Part shown: positions 1 through 8,314 of the stretch, one piece after another
Layout: each line of letters starts with the position of its first letter
How positions within the stretch are numbered: the first letter of the stretch is position 1
DNA from: Phycisphaerales bacterium
GTDB taxonomy: Bacteria > Planctomycetota > Phycisphaerae > Phycisphaerales > SM1A02
Assembly (NCBI GenBank): GCA_022446965.1
Contig: JAKVBV010000005.1
Location: 1-64,000 of the forward strand
DNA length: 64,000 nucleotides
Direction of reading: 5' to 3'
Position numbers and translations under genes: made by a program
The notes under the pieces: generated by a model
Told to the model about the DNA's origin: nothing
Databases searched by the model: none
The model's input: only the letters and a program-made list of their open reading frames with translations

Positions 1-17
1 TCGTTTTGGGCTTCGAG

Positions 18-23
18 TAGAAT
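18..23 (+). promoter_or_regulatory. -10 box upstream of nucleotide-sugar dehydrogenase
   Basis: TAGAAT matches the -10 consensus closely. A transcript starting about 7 bases later would begin after the ATG at 22, so translation from the ATG at 46 is preferred; that ATG has GGAG 9 bases upstream. No convincing -35 is visible, partly because the window starts here. Confidence 0.4.
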
Positions 24-45
24 GCCCCGCTTGGAGCGTATCGCG

Positions 46-1392
46 ATGACTGAGCACACCAGTACAACATCAATCGGCGCTGCGACACTGCGGTCGGCGA
101 TCGCCGACCGCAAAGCGACCATCGCCGTGGTCGGCATGGGCTATGTGGGCTTCCCCTTGGCCGTGGCCATTCGGGATGCCGGGTTCGGTGTGATCGGCTT
201 CGACGTGGATGCGGCCAAGGTGGAGGCATTGCAGTCGGCCACGCCGTATCTCAAACACTTCGATGCCTCGATGTGGACCGGTCTTGCCCGATCGTCGGAC
301 TTCTCGGCGACATGTGATGCAGCAGATCTCGCCCAGGCGGACATCATCCTGTTGTGTGTGCCCACACCATTGGGCCAGCACAACGAACCCGATTTGAGTT
401 ACGTATTGGATTCAGGTCGCATGCTGGCGCCGCATCTGCGTGCAGGGCAGCTGGTGGTGCTCGAGTCGACCACGTATCCAGGGACGACACGCGATGAACT
501 CGCTCCGGTCTTGGCTGCGAGTGGACAATCACTGGGCGAGACGCTGTTCGTGGCCTACAGCCCGGAGCGAGAAGATCCGGGCAATGCCACGCATACGACC
601 GCATCCATCCCCAAACTCGTTGGCGGCTTGTGCGATACGTCCACCGAATTGGCGGCTGCCTTCTACGACACGGTGGTGTCCGAAGTGCATGTGGTTGGCA
701 GCGCTGAGATTGCCGAAAGCGCCAAGCTGCTAGAGAACATCTATCGCGCGGTCAACATCGCACTGGTCAACGAGATGAAACTGGTGCTTGACGCCATGGA
801 CATCGATGTGTGGGATGTGATCGAGGCAGCCGCCACCAAGCCGTTCGGATTTCAGAAGTTCACGCCCGGCCCCGGCCTTGGAGGCCATTGCATCCCGATC
901 GACCCGTTCTATCTGTCGTGGAAGGCGCGAGCAGTGGGGCAGCCCACGCGGTTCATCGAACTGGCCGGCGAAGTGAATCACGCCATGCCTGGCCATGTTG
1001 TCCAGCGCCTGATGACGGCGCTCAACGACACCGGCACAGCACTGCGCGGTGCACATGTGGTCGTGATCGGCGTCGCCTACAAGCCGGATGTGGATGATGT
1101 CCGTGAAAGCCCCGCAGCGGAATTGTTGTCGCAGTTGATCGGGCACGGCGCGGAGGTGTCGTATCACGACCCCCACGTGCCACATCTTGCCGGCATGCGG
1201 CATCATCCCAATCTGGACCTCCCCAGTTCGGACCTCACGCCCGAGGCGCTGGCCTCGGCGGATGCGGTGTTGATCGTGACCAACCACGCCGTGATTGACT
1301 GGACTTTGATTGCGGCCAACGCCAGGCTCATCGTGGACACCCGCAATGCCATGGATGGGCACGACGTGCAGGGCATGGTGGTGAAGGCCTGA
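46..1392 (+). CDS. UDP-N-acetylhexosamine 6-dehydrogenase (WbpA/WecC/TviB type)
   Basis: Nucleotide-sugar dehydrogenase of about 448 residues that oxidises C6 of a UDP-HexNAc (or UDP-hexose) to the uronic acid with two NAD+. Seen: an N-terminal Rossmann motif GMGYVGFPLA at about residues 30-39, the SPEREDPGN segment shared by UDP-HexNAc dehydrogenases, the catalytic-Cys motif GGHCIPIDP at about residue 282, and a C-terminal UDP-binding segment with AYKPDVDDVRESP. The ATG at 46 is chosen over 22 because 22 lies inside a -10-like TAGAAT. It is cytoplasmic and should supply uronic acid precursors to the neighbouring polysaccharide genes. Exact substrate (GlcNAc, GalNAc or ManNAc) cannot be told by eye. 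Confidence 0.9.
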   Translation: MTEHTSTTSIGAATLRSAIADRKATIAVVGMGYVGFPLAVAIRDAGFGVIGFDVDAAKVEALQSATPYLKHFDASMWTGLARSSDFSATCDAADLAQADIILLCVPTPLGQHNEPDLSYVLDSGRMLAPHLRAGQLVVLESTTYPGTTRDELAPVLAASGQSLGETLFVAYSPEREDPGNATHTTASIPKLVGGLCDTSTELAAAFYDTVVSEVHVVGSAEIAESAKLLENIYRAVNIALVNEMKLVLDAMDIDVWDVIEAAATKPFGFQKFTPGPGLGGHCIPIDPFYLSWKARAVGQPTRFIELAGEVNHAMPGHVVQRLMTALNDTGTALRGAHVVVIGVAYKPDVDDVRESPAAELLSQLIGHGAEVSYHDPHVPHLAGMRHHPNLDLPSSDLTPEALASADAVLIVTNHAVIDWTLIAANARLIVDTRNAMDGHDVQGMVVKA

Positions 1393-1404
1393 GGCCAGCT
1401 GGGG

Positions 1405-2616
1405 TCACGCGCCCTTGGCGATGCGTCGCCGTGCCTGGTACAGCCCCTCGAGACACCAGGTGCACCCCACAGCGGCTGCGGCGGCGATGATCAGCACGAT
1501 CAGTGCCATCAGGCCGCGGCTGATTCGATCAGCCTCGACTGACGTGGTGCTCAAGAGGCTCGGCGCGACATGCACGAGTCGGCCAGCTGCTCGTGCTTCG
1601 AACTGATCCAGATTGGCTTGTGCGAGTGTGACGGCGGTCTGGGCCACGCCACGTTCATTCTGGATTGTCTTGTCGAAGGCCGAGATCGCAGATTGGGCGT
1701 GGGTGAGGTCAAGCGATGCACGGCGTTCATCAGCGGCGTCCTGTGCGAGTTCGGCCTCGATGCGCTGCCGTTCAGCCGGGATGCGATCTTCCAATTCCAG
1801 TCGCAAGGCGGTGATGCGATCGGCAGTGATGCGATCGATGGTGCCTTGCGTGTCGCCAGCTGATGTGGTGAGGAGTTGGTCGATGGTGCGTGTGAGCGTG
1901 GCCACCCTGTCATTGAGCGTGGCCCGACGCTGCTCGAGGTATTGCGCACTGCTGCGGGCCGTGTCCAATGCATGCTGTGCTTGTGTTGCAACCGCTTCGA
2001 GATCTGCTTTGCGTGCTGCGATCACAGTGGGGTCGGTAACGATGTCCAATTTTACCTTCGCCTGCGCCAGCAGTTCATTGAGCGAAGCGCGATTGACCGC
2101 CATTGCGGTGGCCCCGAGCGAAGGCTCGATCATTTGAAACCACGTCTCCAAGGATGCTGCCATGGCCGCCTGCAACTGCTGAGCTTCATGGGATTGTGCC
2201 GGTGCAGTTTCAAACGTCAAGGCAATCAGCCGCGAATGTGCGGCCGCATCATCCTTGACTGGTGATGCCGAAGCATCTTCGGTTGAACGCACCTCGATGT
2301 CCGGTCGAAATCCCGCGGGCGCTTCTGCCAGTGCAGTGGGAATGACCATCTGTGTCAGACGTTCTGTGATGGCCGATGGTGTGAGATCGCCTGTGTCGAC
2401 CACGATCCGCCATGTGCGGTCAGGCTGTTGCAGCCCCGTCCAGATCGCTGCGATCACACCGAGGAGCAGTACGAGCATGGCGGCAAGTCGCCATCGCCAT
2501 ACCGGCACGACAAAGGCCACCAGATCGAGCCGCTCTGCCGGGGGCGGGGTGAACGACACCACGACTGGCGCTTCGTTGGATGGTCGATGCACGTCCAGGT
2601 CGGATCCGGTGGTCAT
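1405..2616 (-). CDS. Wzz-like chain-length determinant / coiled-coil membrane protein
   Basis: A 403-residue protein with one transmembrane helix near residues 43-63 and a second near 366-387. Between them lies a long periplasmic segment rich in Ala, Gln, Arg and Glu, with heptad-like stretches at about 190-340. This topology is that of polysaccharide co-polymerases (Wzz/chain-length determinant), which set O-antigen or capsule chain length at the inner membrane. No cytoplasmic BY-kinase Walker motifs follow the second helix. It is the last gene of the minus-strand operon after the PglF-like dehydratase, 11 bases away. Sequence similarity to Wzz is not obvious by eye; the call rests on topology and context. 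Confidence 0.55.
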   Translation of the reverse strand: MTTGSDLDVHRPSNEAPVVVSFTPPPAERLDLVAFVVPVWRWRLAAMLVLLLGVIAAIWTGLQQPDRTWRIVVDTGDLTPSAITERLTQMVIPTALAEAPAGFRPDIEVRSTEDASASPVKDDAAAHSRLIALTFETAPAQSHEAQQLQAAMAASLETWFQMIEPSLGATAMAVNRASLNELLAQAKVKLDIVTDPTVIAARKADLEAVATQAQHALDTARSSAQYLEQRRATLNDRVATLTRTIDQLLTTSAGDTQGTIDRITADRITALRLELEDRIPAERQRIEAELAQDAADERRASLDLTHAQSAISAFDKTIQNERGVAQTAVTLAQANLDQFEARAAGRLVHVAPSLLSTTSVEADRISRGLMALIVLIIAAAAAVGCTWCLEGLYQARRRIAKGA

Positions 2617-2627
2617 ATGGGGCAGTC

Positions 2628-4658
2628 TCAGGGAACCTTGGCCAGCGGTGGGCTGGTGTCATCACTATCCAAACGCACATCCGCCAGTGGCGGGGGGCCG
2701 TCATCGGAATGCTGAATGCGGAAGGTACGCTGCCGCCAGGTGGCATCATGGATGTCGGCGGCAGGAGTGTACCCGGCAACCGATGCCTGCAGCACCTGTC
2801 GGATGGCGGCGCAGTCGCCGCTCGTACAGGCTCGCCGCAATGCATCGATGGCGGTTTCGAGGTCATGCCATGCGGTCACGTCCTCTTCGCCTCGGAGAAT
2901 GCGAGGGTGTGTGGTGCCCTTGGCATCACAATCGATGAGGAGCTCTTCGTAGAGTTTTTCGCCCGGGCGAAGGCCGACGATTTCGATCTCGATGTCACCA
3001 CCGGGATTGTCATCCGACTTGATGGTGTGGCCGGACAGGTGAATCATGCGTTCGGCGAGATCATGGATCCGCACCGGATCGCCCATGTCCAACAGGAAGA
3101 CATCGCCACCGGTCGCTAGCGCTGACGTCTGCAGCACGAGTTTGGCGGCCTCTTCAATGGTCATGAAGTACCGGATCACTTCGGCATGGGTCACAGTGAC
3201 GGGACCGCCCCGGGCAATCTGTTCTTTGAACAGCGGCACGACAGATCCACTTGACCCCAGCACGTTGCCGAATCGAACCATTGAGAACTTGGTCGTAACG
3301 TCGTCGCGAGTCTGCAATGCCTGCAGCACGAGCTCCGCCATGCGCTTGGTCGCGCCCATTACGTTGGTTGGGCGGACGGCCTTGTCGGTTGAGACGAGGA
3401 TGAACGTGCCCACGCCGGCGCGGGCGGCCTCGGTGGCTGTGATCCATGTGGCGATCACATTGTTCTGTACGCCGGCCACGACGTTCTCTTCGACGATCGG
3501 CACATGCTTGTAGGCGGCGGCGTGATAGACCACGTCGATGTCCCAAGCCTCGAACAGCCGACGAACAAGTGCGCGATCTCCCGCTGAACCGAGCAGTGGA
3601 ACCACTTCGATGTTCGACGTCCTCGGGCTCGTGCGCAATTCGCGTTCAATGTCGTATAGCGAGAATTCGTCACGCTCCAGCAGCACAAGCCGAGTGGGTT
3701 GCAGTCGACTGATCTGCCGCACCAGTTCGGTGCCGATCGATCCACCGGCGCCTGTCACCAACACCACTCGATCGTTGATGCTCTGCTGCAGCAAGGCACG
3801 CTCGGCTGGTACTTCCTGTCGGCCAAGCAGATCCGACACCGGCACATCCTGCAGATCGACCACGTCGGAGCGGCCGGCAAGGAGGTCGCCTAATGGCGGT
3901 AAGGTCTTCACGGCGATGTTGTACGGCTGCAATCGTTTGATGATGTCACGTCGTTGCGCCCTCGAAATCGAGGGCATGGCAAGCACGACCATCGAGGCCT
4001 GATGGCGCTGAATCAACTTGGGCAACATGGACGGTGCGTGGCACCGCAGCTGCTGCATCGTTCGGTCCTGGAACAGAGGATCATCATCGATACACGCCAC
4101 CGGCACATGGTGGGCGCTGCAATGCATGGCCTGGGCAAGTTGCATGCCTGCTTCGCCTGCGCCCCAGATGATCACCGGCAATCGGTGGCGGCCCGGTTGC
4201 GTGCCGAGCAATCGTCGCATTGCCAGTCGACTGAGGCCGACAGCGCCAGTCACAAGCACGAAGAAGATCACGGGCACCGAACGCGGCACGCCGGTCAACT
4301 GCAGCCACAAGGTGGACAGGGCAACGACCAGAGACAACACGGCCGACCCCACCAGCACCTGGCGCAGCGCGTGCATCCCGATGTACCGGAGCACCTGGCG
4401 ATAGAGCCCGAACGTCCAGAACACCGGCACACAGGCCGCCATCACCATCACGAAGAGCCAGGGGTAGCTCGTCGGGGCACCGAACAGACCTTCGGGGTGG
4501 GCCGGGGTGCCCAGCCACCGCAGCTCGAAGGCGGCCCACAAGGCAACGGCCACGCACACCATGTCATGGCTGGCCAGCAGCCCACGCTTGGTCAGTGGGG
4601 GCAAAGCCAAGAGCGTTCGCTGCAGGGAAGCAATGCGTCGCTGTGTCTGTTGAGTCAC
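2628..4658 (-). CDS. pglF: UDP-GlcNAc 4,6-dehydratase, membrane-bound (PglF/WbpM/CapD family)
   Basis: Large SDR-family nucleotide-sugar 4,6-dehydratase, 676 residues, the usual PglF/WbpM length. About four N-terminal transmembrane helices (residues 30-145) are followed by a CoA-binding-like Rossmann segment near 163-230 and the catalytic SDR domain with TGAGGSIG at 302-309. The canonical Tyr of SDRs is replaced: the catalytic region reads STDKAVRPTNVMGATK (423-438), giving the Ser-Met-Lys arrangement typical of this subfamily. It makes the 4-keto-6-deoxy sugar used by the adjacent aminotransferase. The GTG start at 4658 has GGGGA about 9 bases upstream. The next upstream gene ends 115 bases away, so this may have its own promoter. 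Confidence 0.88.
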   Translation of the reverse strand: MTQQTQRRIASLQRTLLALPPLTKRGLLASHDMVCVAVALWAAFELRWLGTPAHPEGLFGAPTSYPWLFVMVMAACVPVFWTFGLYRQVLRYIGMHALRQVLVGSAVLSLVVALSTLWLQLTGVPRSVPVIFFVLVTGAVGLSRLAMRRLLGTQPGRHRLPVIIWGAGEAGMQLAQAMHCSAHHVPVACIDDDPLFQDRTMQQLRCHAPSMLPKLIQRHQASMVVLAMPSISRAQRRDIIKRLQPYNIAVKTLPPLGDLLAGRSDVVDLQDVPVSDLLGRQEVPAERALLQQSINDRVVLVTGAGGSIGTELVRQISRLQPTRLVLLERDEFSLYDIERELRTSPRTSNIEVVPLLGSAGDRALVRRLFEAWDIDVVYHAAAYKHVPIVEENVVAGVQNNVIATWITATEAARAGVGTFILVSTDKAVRPTNVMGATKRMAELVLQALQTRDDVTTKFSMVRFGNVLGSSGSVVPLFKEQIARGGPVTVTHAEVIRYFMTIEEAAKLVLQTSALATGGDVFLLDMGDPVRIHDLAERMIHLSGHTIKSDDNPGGDIEIEIVGLRPGEKLYEELLIDCDAKGTTHPRILRGEEDVTAWHDLETAIDALRRACTSGDCAAIRQVLQASVAGYTPAADIHDATWRQRTFRIQHSDDGPPPLADVRLDSDDTSPPLAKVP

Positions 4659-4729
4659 GTATCAGTTTCCCCACCCAGGGGTTGTGCATCTGCGTAAACG
4701 CCCTCGGCAGGGTGCCCAAGGGTGGCCGC

Positions 4730-4735
4730 ATCATA
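4730..4735 (-). promoter_or_regulatory. possible internal -10 box upstream of the PglF-like gene
   Basis: The 115-base gap 4659-4773 between the aminotransferase stop and the dehydratase start carries TATGAT on the minus strand, about 70 bases before the GTG start. I see no gene or strong hairpin in the gap. A -35 box is not evident, so this is weak. Confidence 0.25.
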
Positions 4736-4773
4736 CTCAGGGGACGCGTTCGAGGTGGCCCAAAGGGCGGTGA

Positions 4774-5952
4774 TCAGCGAGTAGGGGCCGTGCTCGCCAT
4801 GCATGTAAGTATCTCTTGGGCATAGTTTTGCATGTCCGCGGCGGTGGCGGAGGGATGACACAGGAAGCACAATGAGGTGTCAGCAAGGTGGCGTGCAACA
4901 GCCAGGGGGGCTGCTGGCCGCCACGGTGCCAGCGCCGCTTCCTTGTAGATCTCAGGACACGACCCGATGCCGGCAGGCACCTGTGCCTGCTGCAGGGCGG
5001 CCAAGGTGGTATCGCGTCGCTCGTGTCCGCCGTCGAGTACGTGGGCATAGCACCGATACCAAGCCGGGCGTACGGCGTTGGGAGGCTTGGGTGTGTGCAG
5101 CCACGGCACCGCTGCCAATGCCTCGTGCAGAATGCCGGCATTGCGTGTCCGGGCGTCGATCCACTCGGGAAGCAGTTGCAGCTGCACTCGGCCGATAGCC
5201 GCCTGCATGGCGGTCATGCGGAGGTTGCTGCCGATGGACTCGACAAACCAGGCGAACTTGCCGTCATGCACGTGGTCCCGAACGGCGCGACGCGACTTGC
5301 CGTGGTCGCGCAGGCTCCATGCACGGTCGGCTACAGCCTCATCCTTGAAGACCAGCATGCCACCTTCGCCGCCGGTTGACATGATCTTGTCCTGACAGAA
5401 CGACCAACTTCCGGCATCGCCAAAGGTGCCGGCGTACTGCCACTCGGCGGCGTCATTGCGAATTGCGGCCCCATGCGCTTGGGCCACATCTTCAATGATG
5501 CGAATGTCGTGCGACTGCGCCCACTGCATGATGGCCGGCATGTCGGCGGGCCAGCCGCCCAAGTGCACAATGATCGCGGCGCGGGTGTCGGGCGTTCGAG
5601 CCGCCTCGAGCGTGTCCATCGTGACGCATCCGCTGTCGGCATCGATATCGGCGAAGACAGGATTGCCTCCAGTCCGTACCACGGCTGTGGCCGAGGCGAC
5701 GTAGGTCCGCGGCGGCACGAGTACATCAGATCCGCGGGGAATCTTGAGCGCCTCGAGGGCCACTTCCAGTGTGAGCGTGCCGTTGGCCATCGCCAGTGCG
5801 TGACTGCAGTTGAAGGCGTGGCACCATTCGTGTTCGAAGGCGTCTACCGTGGGGCCGGTCCACGCGTTGACCTTGCCGCTGTGGAGCACTGCATCCACTG
5901 CCTCACGTTCAGCCTTGCTGAACACTGGCCATGGTGGCATCACATGGGTCAT
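4774..5952 (-). CDS. pglE: DegT/DnrJ/EryC1/StrS-family sugar aminotransferase (PglE-like)
   Basis: PLP-dependent sugar aminotransferase of 392 residues that aminates a 4-keto nucleotide sugar. The PLP lysine is K189 in FCQDKIMSTGGEGG, and the IIED acidic residue that contacts the pyridine nitrogen lies near 152-155. The start at 5952 is fixed by an ATGA overlap with the stop of the upstream acetyltransferase; a longer reading to 5994 would run into that gene. With the PglF-, PglD- and PglC-like neighbours it fits aminotransfer to UDP-4-keto-6-deoxy-GlcNAc in bacillosamine synthesis. Other 4-amino-sugar products remain possible. Confidence 0.88.
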   Translation of the reverse strand: MTHVMPPWPVFSKAEREAVDAVLHSGKVNAWTGPTVDAFEHEWCHAFNCSHALAMANGTLTLEVALEALKIPRGSDVLVPPRTYVASATAVVRTGGNPVFADIDADSGCVTMDTLEAARTPDTRAAIIVHLGGWPADMPAIMQWAQSHDIRIIEDVAQAHGAAIRNDAAEWQYAGTFGDAGSWSFCQDKIMSTGGEGGMLVFKDEAVADRAWSLRDHGKSRRAVRDHVHDGKFAWFVESIGSNLRMTAMQAAIGRVQLQLLPEWIDARTRNAGILHEALAAVPWLHTPKPPNAVRPAWYRCYAHVLDGGHERRDTTLAALQQAQVPAGIGSCPEIYKEAALAPWRPAAPLAVARHLADTSLCFLCHPSATAADMQNYAQEILTCMASTAPTR

Positions 5953-6578
5953 GGCTGCGCCTGCCGTAACAAGGTCGCAGGTACACCAATCCATGTGCCA
6001 GGCGTGTCGACATCGTTCACCACGACAGCGCCGGCGCCAATGGTGGCTTGGGCACAGATCGCAGTGCCATCACGAATGACAGCGCCCATCCCGATCCAGG
6101 CCGCTTCTCCCACCGAAACCCGTCCACCGAGTGTGGCCCCGGGGGCCACATGGGCAAGGGCGTTGATCGAGCAGTGGTGATCCACACTGGATCGTGTGTT
6201 CAAGACGCATGCCGGGCCGACTGTCGTTCCGGTGTTCACCACGGCCCCGGCCAGTACGACGGTGCCCGGACCGATCGTCGTGTGTCGGGCGACGATGGCC
6301 GTCGGGTGGATGATCGTCGCAGCCTGCATGCCTGCCGCCATGACCGCTTCGATTGCCTTTCGACGCAGCACGCTGTCGCCGAAGCCCAGTGCGATGCCGT
6401 CGTACGTTGATCCCATCGACGAGACGTCAGCCAGCGTGCCGACGATCGAGTTGATGCATCCATGCTCGGCACCGGCATCGTCATCCAGCGCATCGACGGT
6501 GGTCCATGGCCCGGCCGAGAGGGCCGCATCGGCCACCACTTGTGCATGGCCACCTGCGCCGAGGATCAGCAGTCGCAT
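5949..6578 (-). CDS. pglD: NeuD/PglD-family sugar N-acetyltransferase
   Basis: A 209-residue acyl-CoA-dependent acetyltransferase. The N-terminal Rossmann-like part starts MRLLILGAGGHAQVV, the hallmark of the NeuD/PglD group. A C-terminal left-handed beta-helix follows with repeating hexapeptides (for example VAPGATLGGRVSVG). The VDHHC motif near residue 137 carries the candidate catalytic His. The start at 6578 has AAGGA 8 bases upstream and overlaps the 3' end of the sugar transferase by 13 bases; its stop overlaps the aminotransferase start (ATGA). Placed between PglC- and PglE-like genes, it most likely acetylates the 4-amino group to give UDP-diNAc-bacillosamine. Confidence 0.87.
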   Translation of the reverse strand: MRLLILGAGGHAQVVADAALSAGPWTTVDALDDDAGAEHGCINSIVGTLADVSSMGSTYDGIALGFGDSVLRRKAIEAVMAAGMQAATIIHPTAIVARHTTIGPGTVVLAGAVVNTGTTVGPACVLNTRSSVDHHCSINALAHVAPGATLGGRVSVGEAAWIGMGAVIRDGTAICAQATIGAGAVVVNDVDTPGTWIGVPATLLRQAQP

Positions 6579-7150
6579 TTGGGATTTCCTTCGAACGAGG
6601 GCATCGTCGCATGTCCATCTGCAGCGATTCCACGACTGCTCAACACGGCCCACGGCGTCTTGGCGAGGATCGCGAGATCAACCAGCGGGGCATGTGTTTC
6701 AACATAGCGCACATCAAGTTCGAGCCGATCAGCCCAGTCGATCTGATTTCGTCCAGCGATCTGGGCGAGTCCGGTGAGGCCCGGCTTGACCTCGTGTCGT
6801 CGGCGTTGACGGTTGTCGTACAGCTCGAGGTAGGCGGGTAGCAGGGGTCTTGGCCCGACGAGGCTCATGTCACCGGCCAAGACCTGTACCAGACTGGGGA
6901 GTTCATCGATGCTGCTTGCCCTGAGAAACCGGCCCACGGGTGTCAGCCGTGCGGCGTCGTCATCGTCGCCGATGGACATGGTTCGCAGCTTGACAAGTGT
7001 GAAGGGCTGTTCACCCCGGCCGATGCGCGTTTGACGAAAGAAGATCGGCCGGCCCATGGTGACGAGCACCAGACAGCACCCCAGTGCCAGAATGGGGGCG
7101 GTCAAGAGCAGCACCAGTCCGCCGCCGAAGATGTCCATGCATCGCTTCAC
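6566..7150 (-). CDS. pglC: Undecaprenyl-phosphate phosphoglycosyl transferase (PglC family)
   Basis: Small monotopic phosphoglycosyl transferase of about 194 residues. It moves sugar-1-phosphate from a UDP-sugar to undecaprenyl phosphate, the first membrane step of glycan assembly. Seen: an N-terminal KRCMDI entry followed by a re-entrant hydrophobic helix, then PIFFRQTRIG, KLRTM, the catalytic region DELPSL, VGPRPLLPAYL and PGLTGLAQI. The GTG at 7150 is preferred over the ATG at 7177: it gives the usual family N-terminus just before KR, and a TATCAT box ends 7 bases upstream, as at other leaderless starts here. It is first in the pglCDEF-like operon. Confidence 0.88.
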   Translation of the reverse strand: MKRCMDIFGGGLVLLLTAPILALGCCLVLVTMGRPIFFRQTRIGRGEQPFTLVKLRTMSIGDDDDAARLTPVGRFLRASSIDELPSLVQVLAGDMSLVGPRPLLPAYLELYDNRQRRRHEVKPGLTGLAQIAGRNQIDWADRLELDVRYVETHAPLVDLAILAKTPWAVLSSRGIAADGHATMPSFEGNPKCDC

Positions 7151-7157
7151 AATCAAC

Positions 7158-7163
7158 ATGATA
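7158..7163 (-). promoter_or_regulatory. -10 box for the pglC-led operon (leaderless start)
   Basis: TATCAT on the minus strand, 7 bases before the GTG at 7150. No Shine-Dalgarno lies in between. Confidence 0.45.
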
Positions 7164-7192
7164 CCCGTGGCGATCATTCGGCTTGCGTGCAG

Positions 7193-7198
7193 TACGCT
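7193..7198 (+). promoter_or_regulatory. -10 box for glycosyltransferase (leaderless start)
   Basis: TACGCT, separated from the ATG at 7205 by 6 bases (GCCGCC). No Shine-Dalgarno is present, so a leaderless mRNA is inferred. Confidence 0.5.
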
Positions 7199-7204
7199 GC
7201 CGCC

Positions 7205-8311
7205 ATGCGTGTTGCCGTGGTCGCGGGTTTTGCCCCATCACTCCTGAATTTCCGCAAGCCGTTCCTGCAGGCGTTGATCGCGGCAGGACACTCGGTCACC
7301 GCGATCGCGCCCGAGTTTTCTTCAGAGGTGCATGCGGCGGTCGAGGCCCTGGGCGTGTCTCCGCGGGCGGTGCCCTTTGCACGAACCGGCGTGAACCCGA
7401 TCGAGGCGATGCGGTCACAACGTGCCATGCGACACGTGCTCGCCGAGTGCCGATGCGATGCTGTGGTGGCGTACACCATGAAGGCCATCGCATTGGCCAT
7501 GCCCGCTGCTCGCGGCTTGGCTGTGCCACATCGAGTGGCGCTCGTCACTGGATTGGGCACCGGGTTTCATGGTCGATCACTGCTGGGCCGAATGGTGCGT
7601 GTGCCGGTGCAGGCAGCGGTGCGACGTGCGTTGCGGTCATCCACCGATGTGGTGTTTCAGAATGCGGACGACCGAGCGATGTTGGGTGTCCGGCCGTGGA
7701 TCGGGAAGCACACTCGGGTGCATGAAGTGGCTGGGTCGGGCGTGAACCTGTCGCACTACACGCCAACACCGGCTCCGGATGCCCCGCATGTGTTGATGTT
7801 GTCGAGGTTGGTGCGGGAAAAGGGCGTGCGGGAGTTCGTTGAGGCTGCAGCCAAGGTGAAGCAGGAGCGTCCCGATACCGTCTTCCGACTGGCCGGCATG
7901 CCGGAGCCAGCGCATCCCACCGGCATCTCCATGCAGGAGGTCGATCGCTGGGTGGACGCAGGCTGGATTGAGTACCTCGGCGATCTGGACGATGTCCGGC
8001 CGGCCATGGACTGGTGCCGCGTGTACGTGCTGCCGTCGTATGCCGAAGGTCGGCCTCGTACGGTGCAGGAGGCATTGGCCTGTGGGCGGCCGGTGATCAC
8101 GACGGATGTGCCGGGGTGTCGAGATGCAATCGACACACCAACGCACGGCCGCATCGTGCCGCCGCGCGATGCATCGTCGCTGGCCGAGGCCATACTCGAG
8201 GTGCTTGACACCGACATGCACGCCATGGGAAGCGCATGTCGAGCACTGGCTGAGTCACGCTACAGCGACACGCAGATCGCTGCGTCGCTCGTGGCCATTG
8301 TGGATGGTTGA
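7205..8311 (+). CDS. GT4-family glycosyltransferase
   Basis: GT-B fold glycosyltransferase of 368 residues that transfers a sugar from a nucleotide donor to a lipid-linked acceptor at the inner membrane face. It starts MRVAVVAGFAPSLLNFRKPF, a typical N-terminal Rossmann strand. The GT4 donor site is seen as LSRLVREKGVREFVEA and the EX7E region YAEGRPRTVQEALACGRP. The start at 7205 was chosen because residues upstream in the same frame look like antisense read-through of pglC and a -10-like TACGCT ends 6 bases before it. It diverges from pglC and fits a transferase acting after PglC; sugar specificity is unknown. Confidence 0.85.
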   Translation: MRVAVVAGFAPSLLNFRKPFLQALIAAGHSVTAIAPEFSSEVHAAVEALGVSPRAVPFARTGVNPIEAMRSQRAMRHVLAECRCDAVVAYTMKAIALAMPAARGLAVPHRVALVTGLGTGFHGRSLLGRMVRVPVQAAVRRALRSSTDVVFQNADDRAMLGVRPWIGKHTRVHEVAGSGVNLSHYTPTPAPDAPHVLMLSRLVREKGVREFVEAAAKVKQERPDTVFRLAGMPEPAHPTGISMQEVDRWVDAGWIEYLGDLDDVRPAMDWCRVYVLPSYAEGRPRTVQEALACGRPVITTDVPGCRDAIDTPTHGRIVPPRDASSLAEAILEVLDTDMHAMGSACRALAESRYSDTQIAASLVAIVDG

Positions 8312-8314
8312 TCC

